Position numbers and translations under genes: made by a program. A stretch of 60,510 nt of DNA, from assembly GCF_028290625.1 (NCBI RefSeq), contig NZ_JAQGJM010000025.1, positions 1 through 60,510 of the forward strand, read 5' to 3'. The DNA comes from Devosia sp. GTDB taxonomy: Bacteria > Pseudomonadota > Alphaproteobacteria > Rhizobiales > Devosiaceae. The notes beneath the pieces were generated by a model, which was not told the DNA's origin, searched no databases, and saw only the letters and a program-made list of their open reading frames with translations. This document shows, one piece after another, positions 24,575-34,466 of this stretch (the stretch's first letter is position 1; each line of letters opens with the position of its first letter).

Positions 24575-26743
24575 ATGAGCGATTACCTGATGAAAGCCGG
24601 CCTTTCGGTTCACCCCCTATTGGTCGATTTCGTCGAAAAGGAAGCGCTCCCCGGTCTCTCGGTAACGGCCGAACAATTCTGGACCGGCTTTGCGGCGCTG
24701 CTGGCCGAGCATGGCCCAACCAATGCGGCATTGCTTGCTAAGCGGGACGACCTGCAGGGCAAGATCGACGACTGGCACCGCCGCTACGGGCCGGTCGCCA
24801 ACAATCCGCAGGGCTATGAATTCTTCCTGCGCGATATCGGCTATCTGGTTGCAGAACCAGCAGATTTTACTATCGAGACCACGGGGCTGGATGCGGAAAT
24901 CACTGCTCTGTGCGGTCCGCAACTGGTGGTGCCGGTGAGCAATGCCCGCTACGCGCTCAACGCCGCCAATGCGCGCTGGGGCAGCCTCTACGACGCTTTC
25001 TACGGCACCGATGTCATCAGCCGCGAGGGCGATCTAGCGGTCTACGCGGGCTTCAATGCCGCGCGCGGGCAGGCGGTCGTTGCCAAGGCGGCGGAATTCC
25101 TCGATGCGGCATTTCCGCTGGAAACCGGCAGCCATCGCGATGTTACCGGCTATCACGTCGAGAAGGATGGCGAGCGGCGGCACTTCGTGGTCGACACGAG
25201 TGCGGGCCGTACACGACTCAAGGACCCGGAGGCCTTCGCCGGCTATGGCGGCACGCAAGACAAGGGTGAACTCGTGTTGCGCCACAATGGCTTACACGTG
25301 GTCTTGGTGATCGAGCCGGGTAGCGTCATCGGCGCCACCCACAAGGCGGGCCTCAGCGATATTATCGTCGAAGCGGCGCTGACCACGATCCAGGACTGCG
25401 AAGACTCGGTCGCCGCCGTCGATGCCGACGACAAGGTCGGCGTTTATCGCAACTGGCTGGGCCTGATGAACGGCACGCTAAGCGATACGTTCGAGAAGGG
25501 CGGCAAGACCGTTACGCGCACGCTCAAGGCCGACCGCGACTACAAGGACGTCAACGGTAAACCCTTGATACTCAAGGGCCGTTCGTTGCTTCTGGTGCGC
25601 AACGTCGGGCATTTGATGACCACCGACGCGGTGCGCGATACTGCCGGCAAGCCGATCGGCGAAGGCCTGATGGATGCGGCCGTCACTGTGCTCTGCGCCA
25701 TGCACGACAAGCTCAACAGCCGCACCGGCGCTGTCTATATCGTCAAGCCGAAGATGCACGGGCCCGAGGAAGTCGCCTTCGCCTGCGCGATATTCGGCTC
25801 GGTCGAGAAGATGCTCGGGCTCAAGCCCCTGACGGTCAAAATCGGCATCATGGACGAGGAACGGCGCACCTCCGCGAATCTAAAGGCCGCGATCCACGCG
25901 GCGCGCGAACGGGTGTTTTTTATCAATACGGGTTTTCTCGACCGCACTGGCGACGAAATCCACACCTCGATGGAAGCCGGCCCAGTGCTGCGCAAGGACG
26001 AGATCAAGTCTGAGCGCTGGATCCAGGCGTACGAAGACCGCAACGTGCTGATCGGGCTGGCCTGCGGCCTCAGCGGCCGGGCGCAGATCGGCAAGGGCAT
26101 GTGGGCGCGGCCTGACGACATGGCCGCAATGATGAGCGCCAAGATCGGCCACCCCAATGCCGGCGCCAACACCGCCTGGGTGCCGTCCCCAACCGCCGCG
26201 ACCCTGCATGCGCTGCACTATCATCAGGTCGACGTGTTCAAGGCGCAGCAGCGCCGCCATGACGAGGCAACGCCGAGCCTCGCTGAACTGTTCTCCATGC
26301 CGATCCAGGTGCCGTTCTCGCTCAGCCGCGATGAAATCACCCGCGAACTGGAAAACAATGCCCAGGGCATTCTGGGTTATGTGGTGCGCTGGGTGCAGCA
26401 GGGCATCGGCTGCTCCAAGGTGCCGGATATCAACGATGTCGGACTGATGGAAGACCGTGCTACCTGCCGGATTTCCTCGCAGGCCGTGGCCAACTGGCTG
26501 CGCCACGGGCTGGTGAGCAAGGATGAGGTGATCGCCACCTTCGAGCGCATGGCCTCGGTGGTAGACGAGCAGAATGCCGGTGATCCTATCTATCGCTCGA
26601 TGGCGGAGAATTTCCAGTCGGTGGCCTTCAACGCGGCGCTGGACCTGGCGCTGCGCGGCGCCGACCAGCCCGCAGGGTATACGGAGCCAATCCTGCATGA
26701 GCGCCGCCGCATGGTGAAGGCCCGCGAGGCTGCGCGGAGCTGA
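24575..26743 (+). CDS. glcB: Malate synthase G
   Basis: Condenses glyoxylate with acetyl-CoA to malate. The 722-aa length and single-chain architecture are diagnostic of isoform G. Recognisable regions include the N-terminal LVDFVEKEALPG, the KMHGPEEVAF segment, KIGIMDEERRTS, GKGMWARPDDM and PNAGANTAWVPSPTAATLHALHYH. AAGGAAG precedes the ATG. Its place at the end of the purine operon (52 bp after guaD) suggests it disposes of glyoxylate released by AllA, not only glyoxylate from a glyoxylate shunt. Confidence 0.97.
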   Translation: MSDYLMKAGLSVHPLLVDFVEKEALPGLSVTAEQFWTGFAALLAEHGPTNAALLAKRDDLQGKIDDWHRRYGPVANNPQGYEFFLRDIGYLVAEPADFTIETTGLDAEITALCGPQLVVPVSNARYALNAANARWGSLYDAFYGTDVISREGDLAVYAGFNAARGQAVVAKAAEFLDAAFPLETGSHRDVTGYHVEKDGERRHFVVDTSAGRTRLKDPEAFAGYGGTQDKGELVLRHNGLHVVLVIEPGSVIGATHKAGLSDIIVEAALTTIQDCEDSVAAVDADDKVGVYRNWLGLMNGTLSDTFEKGGKTVTRTLKADRDYKDVNGKPLILKGRSLLLVRNVGHLMTTDAVRDTAGKPIGEGLMDAAVTVLCAMHDKLNSRTGAVYIVKPKMHGPEEVAFACAIFGSVEKMLGLKPLTVKIGIMDEERRTSANLKAAIHAARERVFFINTGFLDRTGDEIHTSMEAGPVLRKDEIKSERWIQAYEDRNVLIGLACGLSGRAQIGKGMWARPDDMAAMMSAKIGHPNAGANTAWVPSPTAATLHALHYHQVDVFKAQQRRHDEATPSLAELFSMPIQVPFSLSRDEITRELENNAQGILGYVVRWVQQGIGCSKVPDINDVGLMEDRATCRISSQAVANWLRHGLVSKDEVIATFERMASVVDEQNAGDPIYRSMAENFQSVAFNAALDLALRGADQPAGYTEPILHERRRMVKAREAARS

Positions 26744-26783
26744 GCTGCCTTAAAAGCGCTGCAACCGGGACTATCGATGCGGC

Positions 26784-27506
26784 ATGGCTTCGCGCATTGC
26801 CGAGATGAGACTACCGCTACCCAGGTTCGACGGGCGCCTGCCCGCCGGGGCGGAGCTGGTCGCCTCGGCATTGCTGCATGCCATGTTGCTGGCCTTGCTG
26901 TTGCATCAGGCCAGGGCGTTGCCCGACGCGCCACCCGAGCACAGCATTGCGATCGATCTCGTCACCGCGGAGCAATATGCGGCAGCCACCGCGTTGCCGG
27001 CGATCGTGACCGCCCCGGCCAGCAAGGCAAGCGTGGCTCGGCCGCCGCCCGAGGCTGCGCCGGTCGCGCCCCCATCGCCAGCGCCGTCAACTGGCGTGCC
27101 GCCTTCAGGCATGGTGCATCCAACGCAGTTGCTCGGTGCGGGCGTCCTGGCGGAGCCGGCGAGCAAGGAAGTTCGCGAAACGCTGCCGCTCCTCGGCGGA
27201 GATGAGCGAAAAGTCCAACTGTGCAATATCGAGGCGCTGGCGCAGATTCATGCCGCCGATCCCAAGCTGGACCCTGATGTCCTCGTCGCTTACGCGATGG
27301 CCGACATGGATGTCAGCGCCACTAGCGTCACCGCGGACGGCGGGGCATTTCGCAGCCAAAAGCAATGGTACGGCTTCAAGTTCCGCTGTGCGGTTGCGGC
27401 CGATCTGAAGTCGGTCACCGACTTCTCGTTTGCGATTGGCGAGCCGATCCCCAAAAGCGAATGGGAAAGCCACGATCTCACCGCCGAAGATCAGGAGATG
27501 GATTAG
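26784..27506 (+). CDS. DUF930 protein with TonB-like N-terminus
   Basis: 240 aa, no known enzyme activity. Residues ~20-42 form a membrane anchor (ELVASALLHAMLLALLLHQ), followed by a Pro/Ala-rich linker (~60-110), an arrangement like TonB or TolA. The C-terminal part (~125-230) matches the DUF930 pattern: LLGGDERKVQLCNIEALAQI, then GGAFRSQKQWYGFKFRC with two conserved Cys. This domain is known mainly from Hyphomicrobiales. It converges on the hydrolase gene with a 4-bp overlap of stop regions. Confidence 0.72.
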   Translation: MASRIAEMRLPLPRFDGRLPAGAELVASALLHAMLLALLLHQARALPDAPPEHSIAIDLVTAEQYAAATALPAIVTAPASKASVARPPPEAAPVAPPSPAPSTGVPPSGMVHPTQLLGAGVLAEPASKEVRETLPLLGGDERKVQLCNIEALAQIHAADPKLDPDVLVAYAMADMDVSATSVTADGGAFRSQKQWYGFKFRCAVAADLKSVTDFSFAIGEPIPKSEWESHDLTAEDQEMD

Positions 27507-29140
27507 CGGATGTCGAAGGCCGGCAGTGCGATAGCCGTTGGGCGCTGGGGATCGTGGAAAATCTCGATGTCGTTGGCGACCAGCGTCGTCGCCGTGCCAA
27601 CCGGCTCGTCGGTCCCCAGATTGCGGGCATAGCGCGGATGCGCCCCCGAGGAGACCTGCAAACGCAGGCGGTGGCCGACAAGGAAGGCATGGGCGGTGGC
27701 ATGCAGCGTGAAGTTCAGCCGCCAGGTGCCATCGGTCTCTACGGGCGTTGCCGGCGTTACGCGGATCAGGCCATCGCAGATATTGGTCGAAACGCCGTCC
27801 GACGACACGTCGCAGAGCCGGAGGAAAAAATCCACATTGGGCACGCTGGCGCGGGCGTAGAGCGTGATGCTGGTTTGCCCGATGATCGTCAGTGGCGCGT
27901 CGAGCGGCTCGGAGGTGTAGCTGAGCACGTCCGCCCGGCTTTCGCGGCTGACATTGTCGACTGGACCGGCTCCGGTAAAGGCGAACATGGCGCCGCCGAT
28001 ATTGGGCGTCGGATCGGCCGGATCATAGACATAGCGGTCGGGTTCGCTCGCCGTCTGTCGTGATAACGCCAGGACGCCGCCGGGATGCAGGTGCCAAGTT
28101 TGCTGCGTCGCCGGCCCAGGCGGAAAGGCATCATAATCGCGCCATTCATCCAGCCCCGAAATGTGGATGCGTACCGGCTTTTCGCGCAGATCGGCGCTAT
28201 CGCCCAGCAGCTTGGCGCGCATCCACAGCAGGGTCTCGCGCAAGTTGTCGCGCTGCAATTCGTCCGAGATATGTGTCCAGGTGCCCACGGTGAGGAACGG
28301 CTGGTGGCCGACATCGACGAGGCGCTGATAGTCGGACAGCAATTGGTCGACCATGAAATCATACCAGCCGGACATGAAATGTACCGGGGGCGTAGTGGCG
28401 GTCAGGCGGTGGCGATGGTCGATCGCCTCCCAGAACACATCATTGCCGATGGATTCCTTGAACCAGCGGCGCCAGAACGGCACCAGCTTGCCGACCGCCG
28501 CAATGTCGGCCTCGACCAGCGGCAGCACCATCGACGCCTTGGCGGTCTTGCGCTCGACGCCGCCGGAAAACATGGTGCCGGCCATCTTGAGCGGCCGCTC
28601 GCGCAACCCGTCGATCACCTGCAGCCAGGAGAGCCAGAGCCCGAGATGAAACGCCCCGGCGGGGAACACTACCGAACGAAAATCGGCGCTGGTGACCTTG
28701 GTCGCCATGGCTGCAATCGGGGGCAGGGCGTCGCAAATGGCCCATTGCGCATAACCCAGATAGCTGGGGCCGGACAGGCCGAGGCGGCCGTCATACCAAG
28801 GCTGATCCTTGATCCAAGCCAGCGTCGTCAACCCGTCGGCGCGCTCATTGACCAGTGGATCGAATTCACCACCGGATTTTTCGGTGCCGCGACAGGCCTG
28901 CAGCACCACGTTGAAACCGCGCTCGGCATAGGCTTCGGCAATGCCGCCAAAACCCCGGCGGCCATAAGGTAGGCGCATCAGGATGGTGGGGTGCTTGTCC
29001 TTGGTGCGCGGGGCGAAATGATCGGTCATCAGGATGATGCCGTCGTCCATGGTCAGCGCGATATTGCGATGCTTCTTCACGCCGTTGAGGCGCGGCGGCA
29101 GGTTGTCGATATAGGCCAGATAGAGGCTTTGCAGGCTCAT
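27503..29140 (-). CDS. CocE/NonD family alpha/beta-hydrolase
   Basis: 545-aa hydrolase of the CocE/NonD (peptidase S15) class. The N-terminal alpha/beta-hydrolase domain carries the nucleophile in GLSGPSYLG (Ser126), a likely acid Asp in GWYDFMVDQ and a His in GTWTH. The C-terminal half is the jelly-roll X-Pro dipeptidyl-peptidase C domain (FFLRLCDVSSDG; HRLRLQVSSGAHPRYARN). Family members are ester or peptide hydrolases; the substrate is unknown. It begins 3 bp after the adenine deaminase stop on the same strand, so the two are probably co-transcribed and an N-acyl or ureido substrate linked to purine metabolism is conceivable. Confidence 0.85.
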   Translation of the reverse strand: MSLQSLYLAYIDNLPPRLNGVKKHRNIALTMDDGIILMTDHFAPRTKDKHPTILMRLPYGRRGFGGIAEAYAERGFNVVLQACRGTEKSGGEFDPLVNERADGLTTLAWIKDQPWYDGRLGLSGPSYLGYAQWAICDALPPIAAMATKVTSADFRSVVFPAGAFHLGLWLSWLQVIDGLRERPLKMAGTMFSGGVERKTAKASMVLPLVEADIAAVGKLVPFWRRWFKESIGNDVFWEAIDHRHRLTATTPPVHFMSGWYDFMVDQLLSDYQRLVDVGHQPFLTVGTWTHISDELQRDNLRETLLWMRAKLLGDSADLREKPVRIHISGLDEWRDYDAFPPGPATQQTWHLHPGGVLALSRQTASEPDRYVYDPADPTPNIGGAMFAFTGAGPVDNVSRESRADVLSYTSEPLDAPLTIIGQTSITLYARASVPNVDFFLRLCDVSSDGVSTNICDGLIRVTPATPVETDGTWRLNFTLHATAHAFLVGHRLRLQVSSGAHPRYARNLGTDEPVGTATTLVANDIEIFHDPQRPTAIALPAFDIR

Positions 29141-29143
29141 GGA

Positions 29144-30853
29144 TCAGTCCACGAAGTCGAACTTATCGACATCGAACAGCCCGCGATCGGTCATCTTGAG
29201 ATGCGGGATGACCGGCAGTGCGAGGAACGCCACCTGCAGGAATGGCTCGGGCAGCACGCAGCCCAGCGACTTGGCCGCGTCGCGCAACAGATGCAGGGCA
29301 TGGGAGACGGTCTCGAACGGTTCCAGACTCATCAGGCCCGCCAGGGGTAAAGCAAGTTCGGCGGTGATCTTGCCGTCTTCGGCGACGACGAAGCCGCCGC
29401 CCAGTTCGATCAGGCGGTTCACCGCCAGCGCCATGTCCGCGTCACTGGCGCCGACGACGGTGATGTTGTGGCTGTCATGGCCGACGCTGGAAGCGATGGC
29501 GCCGCGCTTGAGGCCAAAGCCCGTGACGAAACTGCGCCCGATATTGCCATTGCGGCCATGACGCTCGATGACCGCCACCTTGATGACGTCGGCGGCAAGG
29601 TCGGGTTGCAAGCCCAGCTCGGTGACGGCGAGCGTGGCGCTTTCGCGGAAGGTCAGGATCAGGCCGGGCTTGACGCCGATCACCGTTGTGCGGTTTTGGC
29701 CCGGGTTGGCCGGAGTGACGAAGGTCTCGGGTGTCACCGGCGTCGCCCTCATCGAGGACAGGCCGACCGGCGCGACAGGCTGGCGGGCGGCAAAGAGTTC
29801 GGGGCGAACCAGCCGGCCAGCGGCGATCACATCCGAAACGCGGCAATCCTCAAGGCTGTCGAGCAAAGCGATATCGGCACGCCATCCGGGCGCAACGAGC
29901 CCACGATCACGCAGGCCGAAAATGCGGGCCGCCGAGTGGGAGGCGGCGCGATAAACGTGGTGCAGTGGCCGCCCCATGGCGATCAGGCGGCGGATCGAGC
30001 TATCGAGATGGCCTTCCTCGGCGATATCGAGCGGGTTGCGGTCATCAGTGCACAGGGCCACGAAGCTGGACGTGTTCTCGTCGAGGATTTCGGCCAAGGC
30101 ATTGAGGTCCTTGGACACCGAGCCTTCGCGGATCAGGATGGCCATGCCCTTGGCGAGCTTTTCGCGCGCTTCGGCGGCAGTCGTCGCCTCATGATCAGTG
30201 CGGATGGCGGCGGCCAGGTAGCCGTTGAGCGCCTGGCCCAGCAGCAGCGGCGCGTGGCCATCGATATGGCCGTCCTGGAAGGCCACCAGCTTGGCGATGA
30301 TGCCCGGATCGGCATTGAGCACGCCGGGAAAGTTCATCATCTCGGCCAGGCCGATCACCTTGGGATGGGTGCGGAATGGCTCCAGATCGGCGATTTCCAG
30401 CGCAGCGCCGGACGTCTCGAAGGCGGTGGCCGGCACGCAGGAGGATAGGTTCACCCGCACGTCCATCACGGTCTGTTCGGCGCAGTAGAGGAAATAGCTT
30501 ATGCCCTCGGCGCCCAGCACATTGGCGATTTCATGCGGGTCGCAGATCGCCGTGGTGACGCCATGCGGCAACACGCAGCGGTCGAATTCAAAGGGCGTGA
30601 CCAAGGACGATTCGATGTGCAGATGCGTATCGATGAAGCCCGGAACCGCGAAGCGACCGCCGCCGTCGATGGTCACCTTGCCGTGATACTCGGAATGGGT
30701 GCCGACGATGCGGTCATCGACAATGGCGATGTCGGTGGTGATCACTGCCCCGGTGATCACATCGAGCAGGCGCACGTTCTTGATCACCAAGTCCGCCTCG
30801 GCCTTGCCTTGGCCGGCCATGATCATGCGGGTGAGTGCGGCGGAAGTGGTCAT
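29144..30853 (-). CDS. ade: Adenine deaminase (AdeC type)
   Basis: Converts adenine to hypoxanthine, the entry of adenine into the xanthine dehydrogenase route. 569-aa amidohydrolase with [35 protein letters not shown], the HAPLL and [10 protein letters not shown] metal and catalytic segments, and the AdeC-specific C-terminal domain ([13 protein letters not shown]). The frame extends upstream to 30958, but the ATG at 30853 has GAAGG before it and gives the usual start. First gene of a minus-strand pair with the CocE-type hydrolase. Confidence 0.95.
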   Translation of the reverse strand: MTTSAALTRMIMAGQGKAEADLVIKNVRLLDVITGAVITTDIAIVDDRIVGTHSEYHGKVTIDGGGRFAVPGFIDTHLHIESSLVTPFEFDRCVLPHGVTTAICDPHEIANVLGAEGISYFLYCAEQTVMDVRVNLSSCVPATAFETSGAALEIADLEPFRTHPKVIGLAEMMNFPGVLNADPGIIAKLVAFQDGHIDGHAPLLLGQALNGYLAAAIRTDHEATTAAEAREKLAKGMAILIREGSVSKDLNALAEILDENTSSFVALCTDDRNPLDIAEEGHLDSSIRRLIAMGRPLHHVYRAASHSAARIFGLRDRGLVAPGWRADIALLDSLEDCRVSDVIAAGRLVRPELFAARQPVAPVGLSSMRATPVTPETFVTPANPGQNRTTVIGVKPGLILTFRESATLAVTELGLQPDLAADVIKVAVIERHGRNGNIGRSFVTGFGLKRGAIASSVGHDSHNITVVGASDADMALAVNRLIELGGGFVVAEDGKITAELALPLAGLMSLEPFETVSHALHLLRDAAKSLGCVLPEPFLQVAFLALPVIPHLKMTDRGLFDVDKFDFVD

Positions 30854-30972
30854 GAATGGCCTTCGTGTTGCGTGCTTGAACGTCGGCTGGCCCACCTTTG
30901 CCGTCAAGCCCTTAGCTGGAACCGCGACGGCTTGCGCACGTTGAGGACGATCGTTCAATACGGGAGTCCAGC

Positions 30973-31131
30973 ATGGAAACCTACGATCCGCACAAGAATA
31001 CGACAGACGTGCGTCAGGCCAGCCCGCGCAAGATGAATTTGCGGGTGCTGGTATACTCGCTGGTCGGGGTCGTGGTGCTGCTCGGCATTGTCTATGCCAT
31101 CTATACCGGCACGCAGCCGAACCCGACGTAG
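30973..31131 (+). CDS. Putative 52-aa single-pass membrane protein
   Basis: ATG at 30973 with GGGAG about 8 nt upstream. The product has a polar N-terminus ([12 protein letters not shown]), a basic stretch, then one hydrophobic helix ([22 protein letters not shown], residues ~24-45) and a short tail. No family is recognised. It lies 6 bp before the topoisomerase gene on the same strand, so the two may share a transcript. Confidence 0.6.
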   Translation: METYDPHKNTTDVRQASPRKMNLRVLVYSLVGVVVLLGIVYAIYTGTQPNPT

Positions 31132-31137
31132 GCCGCG

Positions 31138-32136
31138 ATGGTCCGACTGGTCAAAGTGGGTCGCGAGGATCTGACGATCTCGCGGCGGCGCAAGGGCAAG
31201 GGGTTTTCCTATCTGGGGGCAGACGGCGCGGTCATTGCCGACGCCGAAGACAGAGCCCGCATTCGCTCGCTCGGCATTCCCCCCGCTTGGAACGAGGTCC
31301 ACATCGCGGTGCATCCGCGGGCGCATATCCAGGCGCTGGGCACCGACGAGGCGGGCAGGGTGCAATATATCTATCACCCCGATTGGGAGGCCAAGCGCAC
31401 CGGCAAGAAGCAGGCGCGGCTGGCCCTGCTGACCTCGGCCTTGCCCCGGCTGCGGCGCAAGGTGCAGGCCGATCTCGGCGCAGAAGCCGGCTCGAAGGCA
31501 CTCGCCTTGGCCATCGCGGTCGATCTGATCGATCGTACGGCGATGCGGGTGGGGCGGGAAAAATACCTGGCCACCAGCGGCACGCGCGGGGCAGGGACGT
31601 TGTTTTCCCGCGATATCCGCGTCGATGGTGACGAGGTCTGCATGGCGTTCGACGCCAAGGGCGGCAAGCGCGCCGATTATTGCGTCACCGATGCGGTGCT
31701 GGCTGATGCCGTCAACCGGATCAAGACCCTGAGCGGCAAGCGGTTGCTGGTCTATCGCAATTCAGAAGGCAAAATCCGGCCGATCATGACCAGCGCGATC
31801 AACGCCTATCTGCGCGACTTGGCGGGTGTCGATATCTCCGCCAAGGATTTTCGCACCCTGCATGCCAGCGCCATGGCGGGCGAGGCCTTGGCCCGCCTGG
31901 AAACCGGAACCTCGATGTCGGCACGCCGCCGGCAGATGGCGCAGGTGACGCGCGAGATTGCGGACGTGCTGCGCAACACGCCGATGATCTGCCGCAAATC
32001 CTATATCGCGCCCTGCCTGTTCAAGCTGTTCGATGAGGGTAAGCTGCAATCCCTCTGGCAAGCGGCGGGACGCGGCAAGACTGGGCTGCGGCAGCGCGAA
32101 CAGCGGCTGCGGACGGTGCTGGCGGCCATGGCCTAG
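31138..32136 (+). CDS. DNA topoisomerase IB
   Basis: Eukaryotic/poxvirus-like type IB topoisomerase that relaxes supercoils through a 3'-phosphotyrosine. 332 aa, the compact bacterial form. The N-terminal domain contains [11 protein letters not shown] and [14 protein letters not shown]. The catalytic domain has [28 protein letters not shown] and the nucleophile tyrosine in CRKSYIAP (Tyr289). The start is 6 bp after a small membrane-protein gene. Its 3' end overlaps the convergent GGDEF-EAL gene by 4 bp. Confidence 0.93.
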   Translation: MVRLVKVGREDLTISRRRKGKGFSYLGADGAVIADAEDRARIRSLGIPPAWNEVHIAVHPRAHIQALGTDEAGRVQYIYHPDWEAKRTGKKQARLALLTSALPRLRRKVQADLGAEAGSKALALAIAVDLIDRTAMRVGREKYLATSGTRGAGTLFSRDIRVDGDEVCMAFDAKGGKRADYCVTDAVLADAVNRIKTLSGKRLLVYRNSEGKIRPIMTSAINAYLRDLAGVDISAKDFRTLHASAMAGEALARLETGTSMSARRRQMAQVTREIADVLRNTPMICRKSYIAPCLFKLFDEGKLQSLWQAAGRGKTGLRQREQRLRTVLAAMA

Positions 32137-34370
32137 GCCGCCTCTGTCCGCCCTTTGCGGTCGAGCGCGTTGGCGGGATCGGCGAAGATTTCTTCGATCT
32201 TGGCCGGCAGCACTGCAGCGGAGAACAGGAAGCCCTGCAATGTGTTGCAGCCCATCGCGCCCAGCATATCGGCCTGCTCGGTGGTTTCGACGCCTTCGGC
32301 AGTGACGCGGATATCCATGGCGTGAGCCAGGGTGACGATCGCCTGGGTGATCGCCACGGAGACGTGGCCGGGCTCCAATTGGTTGACGAAAGAGCGATCG
32401 ATCTTGATGCGATCGACGGGATAGCGTTTGAGATAGCTCAGCGACGAATAGCCGGTGCCGAAATCGTCGAGCGCGATATGGATGCCCGAGGCCCGCAAGG
32501 TCCGCAAATTCTGGGCGGAGATGTGCTCGTCATCGAGCAGGATGCTTTCGGTGATTTCCAGTTCCAGGTCGGTGGGGCGCATGCCTGTCTGGCGCAGGAC
32601 CTCGAACACCAGCATGGCAAACTTCGGATTACGCAATTGGGTGGGCGAGATATTGACGGCGATATCGCGTCCCGGTGACTTGGCGCCGAGCTCGCAGGCC
32701 CGGCGCAGCACGAATTCGCCCAGCACTTCGATCAGGCCGGTACTTTCCGCCACTGGAATGAACCGGGCCGGCGAGATCTGGCCAAACTTGGGGTGGTGCC
32801 AGCGGGCCAGGGCTTCGGCGCCGGCGACCCTGCGGCTCTGCTGGTCGACCAGGGGCTGGAACACCACCGAGAGCTGGTCGGTCTGTTTCAGCGCGTCGCG
32901 CAGTTCGGCCTCGATGGTGTGCTGCAATTGCAGCAGCTCGTTCATGTGCTCCTGATAGACCACGGCGCGGTTGCGGCCGGCCGACTTGGCCTCATAGAGC
33001 GCGATATCGGCCTTGCGGATCAATTCATGCGGTTCGGCGCCGCCACCGGTGGCGTGCACGATGCCGATGCTGACACCGACGAAGGCCTTGAAATGGTTGA
33101 GCTCGAAGGCCTGACCGATGGAGTCGATGATCCGGCTGGATAGCGCGATGGCATCGATTTGCCGCTCGCGCGATACCGAAAGAATGCCGAATTCGTCGCC
33201 ACCGAGCCGAGCGATCAGCATATCGTCGCCCACCGTGGCGCGCAGGCGCTGGCCGACGCAGCGGATCAGGTCGTCGCCGGCCTGGTGCCCCAGCGTGTCG
33301 TTGATCTGCTTGAAACGATCGAGATCGAGCATCAAGAGGCTCAGATAGGCCCCCGCGGTCTGCCGCTCCGTCAGGGTTTGCGCCAGCCTGGCGTCGAAAC
33401 TGCTGCGGTTGGGCAGGCCGGTTAGCCGGTCATGCGCGGCCTGATATTCGGCATGAATGCGGCCCGCTTCGAGTGCCGAGGACGAGCGTCGCAACTGGTG
33501 CAGCAGCAGGAACACCACAATCACGGCGATGAGGAAGGCAAAGCCGAAGGCCGGTGCGGTGTGGCGCAGCAGTGTCTGGCCCGGCCGGTCGCGCGTCCAC
33601 TCGAAAAAGGCGATGAACCGTCCCGCGCTGTTGAGCAGAGGGTAGATGGCCTTGCCTGGATCGCTACTCTCGGTCAGCGAAAAGCGGGCATTTTCAAACA
33701 GATACTCGTCGGACAGGCGCTCCGCGAAGGCGCGGTCGAGAAACAGAATATCCGCCAGCAGCGGCTCGCTGCCGGGCTCCTGCAGCAGTTGGCGGCTATC
33801 GGAAACGATGGGTATGACGCTGACGACGGCCGGCATGCCGTCGACGACGACGAATTCGGCGGTCGCGGGTGGGGCGCTATCGCGCCCCTGGTTGTAACGG
33901 GTCATGCCGCCCGCCGCGATCAGTTGCCGCAGACGCATGGCGAGCGGGCCAACGGCGTCGGCGACCTGGCCATAATGGTCGAGCGGCGCGGCGGCGCCGT
34001 TTTCCATCAGATAGATCGGCTGGTTACCGGCATCGAGCACGACGGAACGGTTGTGGCCGAAAAAGTCATACATCCAGACGCCAAGATTGGTATCGACCCA
34101 GTCCAGATCGGGCGCCAGCTTGGTAGCAAGCAGGGCATCGTCCCAGATGGCGACGCTTTCCTGGTCGTGGCTGATCTGCTGGCGCTGGGCCGACAGCACA
34201 TGCGCAACCATCCTGGTCTGCCGTTCCAGGGCCCGCTCATCGATATTGGCGGTCGACCACAGGGTGAATCCCAGCACCGCCGCGGCCGTCACCACCATCG
34301 TCAAGACGACGGGCAGCAGCACGCTTGTGGAAAACTGCCAGCGGTGCGCGGTCGTCGGTTGGGATTGCAT
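32133..34370 (-). CDS. CHASE4-like GGDEF-EAL cyclic-di-GMP protein
   Basis: Membrane c-di-GMP enzyme of about 745 aa. TM1 at ~17-39, an extracytoplasmic CHASE4-like sensor (~45-265, containing SVAIWDDALLA and the WVDTNLG segment), TM2 near 280-300, then GGDEF and EAL domains. The GGDEF motif is intact (RLGGDEF, ~389), but the position of the RxxD inhibitory site reads GDDM, so product inhibition is unlikely. EAL residues appear intact: EALARW, NISPTQL, ELEITES, DDFGTGYSSL, TAEGVET. The usual QGYLF block near the end reads QGFLFSAAV. ATG at 34370 is preferred to a TTG at 34400; neither has a strong ribosome site. Confidence 0.9.
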   Translation of the reverse strand: MQSQPTTAHRWQFSTSVLLPVVLTMVVTAAAVLGFTLWSTANIDERALERQTRMVAHVLSAQRQQISHDQESVAIWDDALLATKLAPDLDWVDTNLGVWMYDFFGHNRSVVLDAGNQPIYLMENGAAAPLDHYGQVADAVGPLAMRLRQLIAAGGMTRYNQGRDSAPPATAEFVVVDGMPAVVSVIPIVSDSRQLLQEPGSEPLLADILFLDRAFAERLSDEYLFENARFSLTESSDPGKAIYPLLNSAGRFIAFFEWTRDRPGQTLLRHTAPAFGFAFLIAVIVVFLLLHQLRRSSSALEAGRIHAEYQAAHDRLTGLPNRSSFDARLAQTLTERQTAGAYLSLLMLDLDRFKQINDTLGHQAGDDLIRCVGQRLRATVGDDMLIARLGGDEFGILSVSRERQIDAIALSSRIIDSIGQAFELNHFKAFVGVSIGIVHATGGGAEPHELIRKADIALYEAKSAGRNRAVVYQEHMNELLQLQHTIEAELRDALKQTDQLSVVFQPLVDQQSRRVAGAEALARWHHPKFGQISPARFIPVAESTGLIEVLGEFVLRRACELGAKSPGRDIAVNISPTQLRNPKFAMLVFEVLRQTGMRPTDLELEITESILLDDEHISAQNLRTLRASGIHIALDDFGTGYSSLSYLKRYPVDRIKIDRSFVNQLEPGHVSVAITQAIVTLAHAMDIRVTAEGVETTEQADMLGAMGCNTLQGFLFSAAVLPAKIEEIFADPANALDRKGRTEAA

Positions 34371-34466
34371 CAAGCAGCCGGTGTGAGCCCTTAAGCACAA
34401 GCCCTAACGCAGGCACACTTGCAGACTGGTTACCAAGCCGGCGATTTCGGCGATAAAGCGCTGGCG

